A stretch of DNA of 64,000 nucleotides from Aphrophora alni (GCA_963513935.1 OY740772.1:14168098-14232097), one strand, 5' to 3'; counted from the stretch's first letter, positions 23,580 to 35,040 are shown. The notes: generated from the sequence alone by a model not told the origin. Translations and numbers: made by a program.

Positions 23580-24230
23580 TGTGCTATATTAAATAACGAA
23601 AAACATTTGAAACACAATCAATGAATTTCAGTAAAGATCTGTTATTGGTTATTTCTGAATGAAAGGTCACTAGCAGATGTTAATGCACTGAAACTTGCCA
23701 GAAATGTCGAGCCTAAAGCCATTAGAAGTCTTTGCCAAATTGGATCACTTTGTTTAAAAACTTGGAGCACGATGTAGAATTATCTTCTAATGGAAGTTTC
23801 AAACTGAAAGTCTGACGTTAAAGTTTCATAAACATCATTAGCGTGGTTCATTAGCTACTCTTGTCAACGCCGTGTACATTAACATTGTGTGTAGTTGTGT
23901 TATGATTAGACTAATTATTTCTTTTTAGGGTGTAATTAAAAGGGAAATTATTTATAATAATGTTTTGAGAAACGTAATGAATTAAATTTTTTTTAATTAC
24001 GACATGTACTGTTGTATTTATTTTAAATGATTAAAATTTACGCTTTCAAAATTCTAAAGCAATTAGTAAGCCTATGCATTTAAAAAAAGAAAAATATTAG
24101 GGTGTAAATAAATTTTAGGAATTTGTTTTATTTTCTCACATACAATTAGTATAGGGAAAGTTGTACAATATGTCAAAAATCAATTAATGTTACTATTATG
24201 AGTTTCTCTGAGTTCGTGAAAGGTTTTTTT
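23580..24230. other. No gene recognised
   Basis: AT-rich sequence with no motif or long open frame. Confidence 0.5.
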
Positions 24231-25570
24231 TAATAATGTCTGCATGTAGTATGGGGAGAGCTCTATGGCCTAAACATGTAAAGTGATTTTAAATAGGTTT
24301 GGTGTGTGGTCATATTTTAACCACAACTCAACATTTCTTTTTTTTTCATTTTTTTTTTAATAACTAAAAATTTGGGGGTCGGTACCATAACAAAAACAAT
24401 AAAATTACAATATGTACTTTGTTTAAGTGTAGTCTGGACGACAATAAGGATATTATTCACCATTTCTAAAAAAAAAAAAATCGATCATGAGACTTATAAA
24501 TGAATTAATTTCTCAAAACTGCCTCTACCGATTTCGTGTTTATTTAAGTGAAATATAAAAATTAAACTAATGGGTAAAATCAGAAGTGAAAATATAACAG
24601 TTCATGAATAATTGACAACAAAATAATAAATAACCAAAATGTTTGATTTAAATTTAATTTGATTTAAGCTAAGATAATCTTTATTGCACAAGTGAAGCTA
24701 GTTTAGGCCCTTATTTAAATATATAAATAGCTTTTCAATGACAGCAGTCATGGTTCATTTTTACTTTTTGATTGACAACTACCAAACTGATATTTTTGGT
24801 TACAATAGTTTTGGTTGGTTTTTATTTGGTTAAAACATTTGTTAAAACATACAATTTTTTCTATTTAATTTTCTATGTTAAAAATTAATTAAAAAATAAT
24901 GGTTTTAATGTATTGGAAATATTGGCATACTCGTTAAAACGATCTTTTATGGCATTTTGTTTTCAATTTACTTTGTATATATTAATTGAAAAGCAAAATG
25001 GTATTGAAATTTGCTAAAGTTAAATAAACCCTGTACTATTTTCTTGTTGGATAAACTGTGCAAGAACATTCCACACTCACCCATCCTCAACACTCAATAA
25101 CTATTCGTCCCCAAAAATGTCATTTCAGTAATTGTCAATAAAAAAGTGAAAATGAAGCATATCTGAAAAAAATATTTATATTTAAGTTAAAATTTGTGTC
25201 GCTTGTCCTCAACATAAATTTGTTATTTGCCAGTTATTCTGAACCACAATGTTTTTGCTTGCATTCTGCTCACAGATTTGGGTCATTAATCTTTACATTT
25301 CTCAAATATTTTAACGAAATCTGTGAAATCAATTTCGAAAAATTGAGTATTTTATAATAGCCCTATCGACAATTTTTTGTTTTAAACCGATACTTTATGA
25401 ACTCAATACGTTTTATTTAGGTTCTTAGAGGTTACGCTTAAAATTTGATTAAAATCGTTAGAGCCAATTTTTAATAATTAAAAATACCAAAAAAAGTGTT
25501 GAGATGTAGGCAGATACGACAGATGACACACATACATGATTCCAAAAAGTACTTTTTTTGGATCCAGAAG
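24230..25570. repeat. Head-to-head C-B / B'-C' repeat pair
   Basis: 24230-24860 is C then B on the + strand (AATTTGGGGGTCGGTACC, TGCCTCTACCGATTT, GACAACTACCAAACTGATAT). 25030-25570 is B then C on the minus strand (ATGTCATTTCAGTAATTGTC, AAAATCGTTAGAGCCAATT). The two halves therefore form a large, degenerate inverted arrangement about 1.3 kb long, ending just upstream of the first recognised exon. It may be one foldback element or two independent insertions. Confidence 0.6.
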
Positions 25571-25736
25571 ATCTCAAAACACAAAATCACATAACTACCC
25601 TACGCTATGTATACGTGGAAAAGTAAAAATTGAATCTATAGTAAAGCTTTTTTTTTGTCTTTTTAATATATCTTAATTATCTTTAAGCTAATTTTAAATA
25701 TCTTTCAGTGAATGTAGCCTACCCTTTGTGTTTTAG

Positions 25737-25864
25737 GAAATGCCAATCGAGAAGAGGAAAGTCGGAGAGGGAGAGGAAGAAGAGATGACCCTAGACGTCA
25801 CACTCTATCTGGTGAACATCACCATAACTATCCTACAGCACTAGCTAGAAGCATGGATTTAGAG
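25737..25864 (+). CDS. Exon a, SRCIN1/KIAA1217-family protein, basic Arg/Glu-rich segment
   Basis: The 128-nt exon lies between the acceptor TTTTAG and the donor GTAAAG. Its first two bases complete a codon begun in an unseen upstream exon, and it ends on a codon boundary. It encodes 42 residues. They begin NANREEESRRGRGRR, continue DDPRRHTLSGEHHH, and end ALARSMDLE. The other two frames hit stops within the exon (TGA at about 25787; TAG at about 25842). An earlier AG at 25707-25708 is excluded as acceptor because TGA follows at once in frame. I associate the RRHTLSG and SMDLE segments with insect CG32809-type proteins from memory, and the perfect frame match to the next exons supports the call. 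This segment lies N-terminal to the AIP3-like domain and is probably disordered. The upstream exon carrying the start was not found. Confidence 0.85.
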
Positions 25865-26049
25865 GTAAAGAAACATATTTATTATTATGCAGTGAACAAG
25901 TTTTATTTGGTATTACTGTATACTATGTTTTTCAGTATCACTATAAGTATATTATTAACATTGTTTAATTGGACATCATTTGTGTAGATAAAAAAAATAC
26001 ACACAACGTTTTTTTTCTAAAAACGAAAGCCCTGAATACTTTTCTTAGG

Positions 26050-26230
26050 TTATAGGTTTATTTTTAGTTTTTACATGTCTACTAGGCTATGTTGGTGTTT
26101 TTTACTCTTAAGCTCTCAGTTTTACACATGTTAATGAGAGTTAATAATATGTACTCTCGAAACATCAAGTATTAGTTTTTTATTTATACAAATGATGGTA
26201 AATATCTGATTAAATTAATCATTATCAAAT
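26050..26230 (+). repeat. Degenerate tail repeat related to 30940-31110
   Basis: Shares the order TTTAGTTTTTACATGT, CTCTCGAAACATCAAG, ACAAATGATGGTAAATATC and ATCATTATCAAATAACTTTA with 30940-31110. The GAAAC block follows a short hairpin-like stretch as in Penelope-type tails, but the CTGATGA half of the core is not recognisable in this copy. Confidence 0.45.
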
Positions 26231-26359
26231 AACTTTAAAACCAATTTAAAAATAATATGATGCTGTTTTGAAAGCCAAAAAAACATCGGAAAACTTGTCG
26301 GAAAAATTACAAAACATATACAGTACTAGAAAAACAATGTAATGCAAAAACTAGTTGAT

Positions 26360-27090
26360 GGCAGCCATCATACTTACCCAGCTTGTACAATGCAAGTAGA
26401 TGCACAAAAGTTGGTTTCTTTGGCCTTGTAGGAATTGTTATATTGGTTGATCTTTTTCAGTAGGATAAGTTTGTTGTTACAATGGTTTACTGAACCTTGT
26501 GCTAGTGTATATCATTACTTTCTTGATGTCGGCAAGGCTCTTACAGGCCTCGTAGATATGTAGCCTATATATTAAAAAAGTCTCCACTCGTATTAGTGTC
26601 TCGTACCTGGTAGGCCTTGAAGTTGAACATATGAGAAGGAGCGTCCATTCGCTAGGCTTACTATCCAATTATCAACTTTTCTTAGGAGGTTAGAGTTTAA
26701 AGTTACATTAACTTTGTTATTTTTCATCGTAAAGATGTGGTATTGATACCGTTACATGTAAAACTGAAGTCTACTAATTTTATGTGTTATGAGTTAAATA
26801 ACACACGAGATATGAACAAAAACATTAAAAATTATCGCCATTTTGACATTCTTAATTAGATTTTACTGAATTTCAATAGCGTTCTATGTGAGCACACTAT
26901 AGTCTCCTATACCAATTATTATGTTCCTATCTTAATTTTTGTGACCGCTATCATCGATCTATTACGTACACAGGACAGCAACTGACAGACATATTATTGT
27001 TTTTTCAGTTACCTTAACTGAAACGTGAAGATCAGATGAAAAACTGAGGTTGATAAGTCTTTTGATTGTCAAACTTACCCTATACTGGGT
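26360..27090 (-). repeat. Repeat family A copy
   Basis: Antisense copy with TGGTTTACTGAACCTTGTGC, TTTCTTGATGTCGGCAAG, a degenerate CACTCGTATTAGTGTC, CACACTATAGTCTCCTATAC and GAAGATCAGATGAAAAACTG. The open frame at 26477-26668 is incidental. Confidence 0.75.
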
Positions 27091-28270
27091 AACAATGCAA
27101 ATATTTGTACCAAAAATCTTACATGGTTTCCTTTTGTGATTCTGAAAATGTCTGAATGGCAATCAAATTATGCACATTCTGCCTGTGAATCACAATTCAA
27201 ATCTTGTATAAGTTACTGTTTCCCCTACCTTAATTAGATTTACCTTTACTTGTTCCTTTGTTACTAAATTTTCTTTGAAATAATTTGATAATTTGAATAA
27301 TAAATTGTAATTGTTTAAACTTCTCTTAAACGAAAAGATAAGACTTTCATGAATTGTTTCATATATTAGCAGCTTTCATAAATGTACTGTGTTATAACAC
27401 ATCTATTAAGACCTAATGATAATATATTTGAAATTTTCGTATATAGGCCTATATATATTTATGAAAGAAAGGCCATACCTAGAATTATTTGTCTACATGT
27501 GACGCCAGTTATTTTTTAAACATTATTGAATAAAAAAAGTTCATTTGACCATGTCCTACTGATATAAACTATTCTGAAATGGTTACAAATACTAAAGTAC
27601 TTACACTTAAATCTCACTACACTTAACTTTTGAAAGTTGATTAACACACTTTCACAACTGATTTATTTTGCAAACCTAACTTTAAATAACTTTGTTTTAA
27701 AAAAACTTTACTGACGCCTTCTGCTGTTTGCAGCCGAAAACCTCTCGAGATGGGTCCAGGAATTCCCAGCTTGCAGGTTGAATAATAACGTCGACCGAAA
27801 ATCTGTCAGGATGGACTGGCGATCGTGATTTTAGGCGCAAAGTCAAGAACAACGCAAGTTTAAAATTAAAACTTGTTTTTATTAAAAACGTTGCTAACAG
27901 CAGTATACAAACAAAAACTATTTTACATAATATGTTTAGAATTATTTAAATTTAAATCTGCCGAGAAGATAATCTAAGAAGGAAAACCATTGCTGTTTCG
28001 AGTAAACAATTCGTGGCGGTACCAGGAGGGAACTGATGCTTAGCTTGCCCTCGCGTCTCTCTTCCTTTCTATTCCTTTTTCTATTATTTTGGTTTCTGTT
28101 TCAACCCTACTATGCTACACACAAATATTAATTGATTTGTTGTTTCATGGAACCAATATCCCAATATCTTCTTCATGGGATGATGCAACCTGTGAAGACA
28201 ACCATTGTTCTGAAGTTGTTTTGACGTCGTGACAAACAAGAAACCATTTCAATTTGTTTTCCTGTGTTGT
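27090..28270. other. No gene recognised; one GC-richer patch
   Basis: Mostly AT-rich intron sequence. 27715-27860 and 27955-28080 are clearly less AT-rich (for example CCGAAAACCTCTCGAGATGG and CTTGCCCTCGCGTCTCTC) and may belong to an unidentified element. No motif, terminal repeat or long open frame was found. Confidence 0.45.
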
Positions 28271-28480
28271 TTAAATTCGAAAAGCCTCTTAGTCATAAGA
28301 GGAAGAAAAGGGCATACAATAAAGACTCTTACCCGTTAATATTCCTATTGCGTCAGGGTAGGAAGAGAACAAGAGTTGTTCAAGAGAAAACTGATAGGAG
28401 AGATGAATGAGAGGGATCTAACCCAAAACTACGCGAGGCTTAGGTCCAGATAAGTCCAACAGAGGTGAAAGTCACATGAC
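28270..28480 (+). repeat. Repeat family R copy
   Basis: Contains AGCCTCTTAGTCATAAGAGG, AATAAAGACTCTTACCCG, GTCAGGGTAGGAAGAGAACA, GGGATCTAACCCAAAACTAC and TTAGGTCCAGATAAGTCC in family order. Confidence 0.7.
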
Positions 28481-28499
28481 ACTTGGTTAGGCTGTATAG

Positions 28500-29420
28500 G
28501 GGATGATCCATTTTTATCACCAAAATGACGTATTGAGTTCTAAGATTTGAGAAGCATTGTGGAGGCAAGTAGTATCGCGAAAAAATAAAACATTGTGACT
28601 AAACGTCATTTTTGCTTTGGATTGCTCAACACAATTTTTTAAAGTCTCACAATAACATGGAGTATTTATTATTATACCCTGTGGCAAGAAATCAACACAT
28701 AAAATTCCCATACTATTTCCAAAAAATAATGCATAAAATCTTCCATGTTAACATTTCTTGCTTGAATAACTTCATTTTTTTTCCCTTTTTTTTTTTCGGA
28801 AATCTGATATACTTAAATGTGTTGTTTTGATTCCGGCGTAATGTAAGAAACATAATTTTCATCACTTTGTCCGAGACAAGTCGCCTGTTATTGAGCTCAG
28901 CAGTAAGCAATTTTAACACCAAGCACGAACATAACTTCCAGTAAATTAATGCGACACAATTTCATACAGAACTTTGAGAAGAAATTCAGTGAAGAAATAG
29001 AAAACTATTTGTTCTTAAGACTTTTTTCGTTTACGAGCTGTGCACCACATCATCAATAATTACTGAGCGTATTCTGTTCGTGCTTGTTTTCGTATTCTTC
29101 GTTAAACTGATTAGTCCATTTTCTTACTATTCCATCATTCATTGTATTTTCACCGTAAACTTCATTAATCTATTAATAAATTTGTTGTTTTTTCTGCAAT
29201 AAAACACCGTAGTTCACAGTCAGCTTGTTATTCAATTGGTGTAAAGATTTTAATTATATAAAGTAAACTGTGAACAACAGCTAATATTTACATAATTATG
29301 TGTGTAGTTAGTTAATATATAGAGGAACAGCTCGAATGCATACTGAAACAACCAAAGCACTTTAATGTCCAAATTTGGAAACGACACTTACTTTCCAAAC
29401 ATACATCGTTGTTACTCAGT
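28500..29420. other. No gene recognised
   Basis: Overlapping short open frames on both strands (28517-28922) shadow each other and show no motif. A poly-T stretch lies at about 28773-28795. Confidence 0.5.
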
Positions 29421-29880
29421 AGGGCCTATATGAAGTAAAGGGTGTGTTCGATAATCTTTAAAAATTTTAACTATTTTTTTGACTGCTTATACCCTTTAGA
29501 AACAGCAAAAGCGATTTTCGGCATGTCATCCGTACATTGTTGTTGTCTTCTGTTTGTAAGTACGATACCGGCCACAAAAATAAACTTAACACAATGACAT
29601 TTGGTATAGGAGACTGTAGTCGGGTCCATATAGAATTTTATTTATTAATGTCAAAATGGCGATCTTAAACAGGTGCTGACATGAACGAAACGAGGGGACA
29701 CTTTTAATGCTTTGACATATACAAGGCCCGCTGTATCCTAGCCAATGTCAAGAGAGTAGTAATGTACACAATTATGTGGTTCAGAAAACCTGTATAATAA
29801 CTGTTTTAAACTAATTTACCCTACTGTATGAGATGCCTTGATACCATGGATACACTTGTTTAAATCGTGTTATTTATTAA
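29420..29880 (+). repeat. Repeat family A copy, shortened
   Basis: Contains the AAAGGGTGTGTTCGATAATC start region, CATGTCATCCGTACATTGTT, ACATTTGGTATAGGAGACTG, AATGTCAAAATGGCG, GAAACGAGGGGACACTTTTA and CAGAAAACCTGTATAATAAC. The stretch corresponding to the 53-bp array at 9.3 kb is missing. Confidence 0.7.
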
Positions 29881-30389
29881 GACCACTCGAACACAATATC
29901 TAACAATAATTACACTCCCACCTGAATAACTCTGTATTATACAATTATTATTTAAATTTAATTCCAAGAAGAATACAACACAAAATCGTTGAATAACAAA
30001 AATATACTTAAATATCCTCTTTTCCATAAAAATGTACCTGTTAAATTTGATAATTACTAATGAAATTACATTTACCAACAGACCTTGGCAATTAACTACT
30101 GTAAATGTAATTAATTTTAATTGGTGAGGATTTCATATGTCGATGTAATAACGAAGATAGATGTTTTTTAAATGGATGTAACATTTGTCATAGAAAATCA
30201 TTGCTCTAGTTGATATGTTACTAGAGGCAATAAGGGTGCAGATAATTAGCATCCATGTTGGTAGTTAACTTTTTTTTCGTTGTTTAGGATATTTAAAAAA
30301 TATCATTTAAATCTTTTTTTGCCAGTAATTATAAAAGTTCAGATTTGAGTGTTAAATCAGGCAATTATCAGATGTGAATTCTTAATCAG

Positions 30390-30690
30390 TATAGGGGAAG
30401 TTTGGTAATGATCCGAAATTTCAGTTTGCGTTTTATGGCCTCAGGAAATCGAAAAAGTGATTTTTTACATGCATCTTTGTGGTCTGTATGTAAGAATGAT
30501 AGCGATCACAAAAATAAAGATATGAAATTTGGAATATGGGATTGCAATGTGCTCCTATAAAACCTTATTGAAATATTTTAAAACAAATTAAAAATGTTAA
30601 TAATTGATTTCAAACAGTTTTTATTCTTGTGTTATTGAACTTATAACCCACTAGATTAGATTATGTTTTTGGGGCATGGGACTCAAGATC
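30390..30690 (+). repeat. Repeat family A copy, 5' part
   Basis: Begins with GGGGAAGTTTGGTAATGATC and continues through TCAGGAAATCGAAAAAGTG, GCGATCACAAAAATAAAGAT and GAAATTTGGAATATGGG. The 3' half is absent. Confidence 0.65.
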
Positions 30691-30939
30691 TGTGTACATC
30701 AAACTAAACTTATTTGTACACCCTAGGGTCCTACTAGCAAGGCAAACCGATATGTGAGCTTCCGTCTTATGCTAGCGTCGAAATCATCACCCGGCTGTAA
30801 GAGGCCCAAATATGGTTCTTCTTTAGCCTCAAGCCTCAAGCCTCTCACTTTCCAAGATGATATGCTTAGCAGTCTTATTTGATACACTAAATTATTTGGT
30901 GGTATTCTTATTTAATTTTACTTCTTACATAGGCTTAGT

Positions 30940-31110
30940 TTCTAGTTTCATGTTTCTTTAGTTTTTAGTCACTTGATAACGGTAATTGATTCTTATTCCC
31001 GAAACGTCGTGTTTTGATTTTTAACACACAAATGATGGCAAATGTCCGAAAAATGTATAATAATAAAATTGAACTTCCATCATTAACAAATAACTTCAAA
31101 CAGAGAACAC
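30940..31110 (+). repeat. Tail-like repeat with TTGATAA / CCCGAAACGTCG motif
   Basis: CTTGATAACGGTAATTG is followed by ATTCTTATTCCCGAAACGTC, an arrangement like the end of a Penelope-type element. It is homologous to 26050-26230 over about 170 bp. Element identity is inferred; no reverse transcriptase lies beside it. Confidence 0.45.
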
Positions 31111-31229
31111 TAAATTAGTTGAAAATTATCAATCTTCAATTCTACATACACTAGTACCAACACTAAATAAATAATTAATGGAAAAAAAGAAAAGAAAGAA
31201 AGAAAAAAAATGTATCCTGCCTCTTAAGA

Positions 31230-31560
31230 AAATGTATTATTTGTGTAGTTATGAGATTCAGCGCAGACCTAATCACTCGCACAAGCATAGCGAGAAGAAA
31301 ATTTTAAATATATGCACATTTACAAGGATCACTAGAGCCTAGCTGATGTAAAGAAAGTCAGATATGCACAATTATAAGTCAGAAAACTTGTGTAACTAGA
31401 ATTTTAAACAAACTAGCTCTATTTGATAAAATCTCTGTATCTACCAATTAAACATTTTCTAGAAGGCCCAAGAGAGCAGTACATTTAGAGGATCTGTTTA
31501 TATTTCACTGTATGATTGTAGGATGAACTTGTTTCTACTGTACTAGTATATGTGTTGTGT
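31230..31560 (+). repeat. Repeat family A copy, 3' part
   Basis: Contains CCTCTTAAGAAAATGTATTA, CACTCGCACAAGCATAGCGA, GTCAGAAAACTTGTGTAACT and ACATTTAGAGGATCTGTTTA, matching the distal half of the copy at 56015-56770. Confidence 0.65.
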
Positions 31561-31768
31561 CAAAGCGTAACCATATGGAGTGATGACAGTATTGTAAGCT
31601 TAATAGCTAATGTTTACAGTAAACTGAATAGAGGAAGGAAGTGCTCATTAATTCACTTCCATTCAGTGTTCTGATGTCATAATGTTACACCTACCAAACT
31701 GGAACTGAAACAGTTGTGTGTATATATGTCTATAATCTGTTTGCTTTAATTTCATGCTGCCTTTCCAG

Positions 31769-31795
31769 ATGGGTTCTAAATCACAAAGAAGAAAG
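31769..31795 (+). CDS. Exon b, 27-nt microexon encoding MGSKSQRRK
   Basis: A TTTCCAG acceptor preceded by a pyrimidine-rich stretch and a GTAAGA donor flank exactly 27 nt. The exon is phase 0 at both ends, so it inserts nine residues between SMDLE of exon a and SPLPRGY of exon c without changing frame, and it could be skipped harmlessly. The peptide is strongly basic, like exon a. Strong splice signals, frame fit and position between two firmly supported exons are the evidence. The Met is internal and is not proposed as a start. Transcript data would be needed to show inclusion. Confidence 0.75.
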
Positions 31796-31949
31796 GTAAG
31801 AAACTGTGTTTATATTAAAATTTGTTTTTTTTTTTAAGGATTTGGTTGATTTGTGGTTTTAGATAAGATTAACATATGGTTTTTCCTGTTATATGGTTTG
31901 TCATGCTAAGTTCACAATGTTTATTCCAATATTTCTTTAATGATAGGAA

Positions 31950-32340
31950 TTTTAAAACAATCTGTGTAAAAACATTGCACAAACTTTCCCACTAATCTCC
32001 AAAACCAAACCAATACGAAGTAAAATTACTAATTGTCATCAAAAATGTAATTTCGGTAGTTATCAATATAAAAGTGAAAATATTGATGAAGTCTTTCAAA
32101 AAATATTTAAATAAATGTCTAATCATGCTTTGCTAGTGTCATAAACACATCCTCAATTTAAGTTATATTTGATTAAAATCAAAGTTTTAAAGGCGGCAGA
32201 GAAAGTTAATTTTTATTTATTTTTTACCAATTATTTTTGAACCGTAAAATTTACTTATTTGTTATTTATTTTAAACTAGTTTTGGTCATTGATCTTCACA
32301 TTTAACTATATTAAAGATTGGTCATTTATTATTTACTCTA
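31950..32340 (-). repeat. Repeat family B copy
   Basis: Antisense B sequence: ACATTGCACAAACTTTCCCA, TAATTTCGGTAGTTATCAAT, AAAAGTGAAAATATTGATG, then CCAATTATTTTTGAACCG and TTTTGGTCATTGATCTTCAC. Confidence 0.65.
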
Positions 32341-32621
32341 TAGATAAGAATTACCTTAGTAGGTCCGTCTTGTGACTTCAATTTATATCTGGTTTTGCTA
32401 TTACATGTTTCAAAGTTCAAGACTTCATCATCAGATACATGTAGATTAATTAATTCATTCACACGATGAATGCGTCACACATCAAATGTTAAAACACAAA
32501 ACACAAACACAAACACAATTAAAATAAATATTCCCGTTCGGCACCGGGAATATTTTGTCATAGCAAAACCAGATATAAATTGAAGTCACAAGACGGACCT
32601 ACTAAGGTAATTCTTATCTAT
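32340..32621. repeat. 61-bp perfect inverted repeat with 160-bp loop and hammerhead-like core
   Basis: 32340-32400 and 32561-32621 are exact reverse complements over 61 bp (left arm starts ATAGATAAGAATTACCTTAG). The loop contains, on the minus strand, CTGATGA (32434 down to 32428), a 5-bp hairpin GAAGT-CTTGA-ACTTT, and GAAAC (32411 down to 32407). TACATG lies on one side and CATGTA on the other, able to close a stem. Both core halves match the hammerhead consensus, but a separate cleavage helix is not evident. The loop also has a small TTCCCG...CGGGAA hairpin at about 32531-32550. Resembles a Penelope-like or other self-inverted element end. Confidence 0.85.
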
Positions 32622-32639
32622 ATTATTTAATTGTGACTC

Positions 32640-33890
32640 GGTTCCGTAAAAACAAAATTGAAATGCATATCAAATTATTTACTCTATTTTTAGTGGATGG
32701 TTTTTTTCTGTTTAAGAAAATCTTAAATGTTGGATAACAATATAATTTGTTTACGAATATAAGGCAGACTGACTATTTGAATGTGTATTGTATTAAATTA
32801 TTTCACTTGATCATATTTCAGTAGGAAATTATATTGTTATCCCAAATTTAGGATTAAAAAACCCACTCACTAGAAATCAAATAAATAATAAATGTCCAAT
32901 ATTTTGTAGATTCTAAACGGTTGAGCTTATCAAAAAATATCCACTTTTATTTTTGAATAATAAAGTTGACTTTTCAAAATTCGGAAGATAACACATTTTT
33001 AAACCCAACAACACAGTAGGGAAGATCTTTGTATCTCTTATAGTTTTAGAAGTTCTAATGATGACCATCTCGAGTTGATCACTCTATAAATTATAATCCT
33101 AGGTAGTTCGCTGTGACAGGAGACTGAAATGTCTTGTATCCTTTTAGGTTCCCTGTGACAAGAGGTTTTAGGAAGAATATAATTATGTATGTGGTCAATC
33201 CATCCAATGTGGTATAAAGCGACTATCTAATTTGTTGGTCATATTTTAGTTTCATTTCTGAGTTTTTAAAAAAATGTTTAGTAGTATCTGATAATTTGAT
33301 TTTACTAGAAAAGATCCAAACAAGTTATTTTGATTTTCTCAAAATCAGCTCTAACAATTTTAATCAACAATTTTTCTAGTGCTTAAAGAATTAAACAAAA
33401 CATAATGGTTCCTATTTAAGTAAAATTAATAATGTAGGAGTTAATCCGTCAAAAATGAAACATGAATTATCTTTAATTAATATATCAAAATAAGCAGTGA
33501 TTTAAAATTTTGTAAAGATTTGCGTTCCAAATCGATACGACTACAGTATTTCATTGTGAAAGAAAATCATGGTTCACAACTAAATTGGAAAATTACTGAA
33601 TTAAATTAATTTGAGTTGGCTACCTTCTTCTGCCACTCATCACTGTCGCAACTTCTGCTGATATGTTTCAAATGAACTCAATATTCAAAAGAAATTTACG
33701 TACTTATCTCTTAAAGTAACCATCTTATATAACCAAAGTTCCCTCCCCTTTCCTCTACATATAGGCTCCACCCTCTTTTATAATTGGTTGAGATTTTGCT
33801 GTTATATTATTAGTTAAGTTTCATCCAATAATGTTTGATTGTTAAATGATTATTAATTTTTCATTTGTAATATGGCAAACCTGAGGAATC
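32640..33890. other. No gene recognised
   Basis: AT-rich intron sequence. 33260-33480 carries degenerate family C phrases such as CTCAAAATCAGCTCTAACAA. TGTTGGATAACAATATAATT (about 32728) is partly complemented by AATTATATTGTTATCCCAAA (about 32827), a weak inverted pair. Confidence 0.5.
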
Positions 33891-33899
33891 GTCACCTTT

Positions 33900-34090
33900 T
33901 TTACATTTAGTCTTACGTTGATCCCTCGCTTTTATCTTTCTCATTAAGGTCTCTCTTGTTCAACTCTCGACCCTAACGTTATTAGAGTTATCGAGGGCTA
34001 GAACTTTATTTTATACTCTTTTTGTGCTTTTATTATAAGGCGCCGATGACCGAGAGTTTTTTACCTTTAAAAAACTAGAAAAAAAAGTTG
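33900..34090 (-). repeat. Repeat family R copy
   Basis: Antisense R sequence: TCTCTCTTGTTCAACTCTCG, ACGTTATTAGAGTTATCGAG, AGGCGCCGATGACCGAGAG and TTTTTTACCTTTAAAAAAC. Confidence 0.7.
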
Positions 34091-34589
34091 CCTTATAATT
34101 TTATTTTGAATATTTCCAAAGTTTCCAATATGTTTAAACATCCACTGTATTTAATTATTGTAGCAAGGATAGACGTTTAAAAATATTTTAATTTCGTTTT
34201 CCAAATTACTTTTAAACCGTTATTTTCTTTTAGACGTGGTTAGGTTCAGTGATTAAGGTCATTCATCTTCACAATTTACTAAAATTAAATGGAAGTTTTA
34301 AAATATTGCCAACGTGTCCATTATTTATTTTCAATTTTTGAACACTTTCATTTTAGGATAAAAGGATAATTATTGTTTGCATAGAATTTGCATGTGTGAG
34401 GCAGTTGGCACATCATTTAGTTAATGTTTATGCACCCTTTATAGAGTGACTAATGTGGAACATAAAGTATGAATAATATCGGCTAATAGGAAACAGATGT
34501 TCTGTTATATGTTTGATTATTGTACGTTTGTTATTGCTTAATGAAATGCATTAGCACTATTTTAATTTACTGTATAATTGACTCTTTAT

Positions 34590-35040
34590 TAATTTCACTA
34601 CATTATGTACTAAAAACGTTGCAAAAACATTGCACAAACTTTCTCACTCGCCCATGACTAAAACTAAGTAAAAACCAATCAAAACTATCCATCACCAAAA
34701 ATGTCAGTTCAGTAGTCATCATACAAAAAGTGAAAATAAATACAGTTTTTGAAAAATATTTATTTCTATATAAATAATAGATATAAATAAATATATAAAT
34801 AAAATATAAATTTCTATAAATATATGAGGATCTAAACTCGCTTTGTTTATACCAGAAACATCCTCAGGATAATTTAATTAAAATTAAGTTTTTAAAGATG
34901 GTGGTCAAAGTTTATTTTTGACTTTTGTCAATTTATTCGTGAACAAAAATATATTATATTAATTTTTTTACTCACCGGTTTAGGTCTTTAATCTTTACAT
35001 TTTACTAAATTTAAACGATTCGGTAGAGAAGTTTTTTTTA
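34590..35040 (-). repeat. Repeat family B copy with C end
   Basis: Antisense: ACATTGCACAAACTTTCTCA, AAAATGTCAGTTCAGTAGTC, AAAAAGTGAAAATAAAT, then GGTTTAGGTCTTTAATCTTT leading into C-like sequence near 35000. A short ATAAATA simple repeat at about 34765-34825 interrupts it. Confidence 0.7.

Noticed and set aside
25709..25736. Earlier acceptor (TTTCAG at 25703-25708) for exon a
   Set aside because: It would place TGA in frame immediately at 25709.
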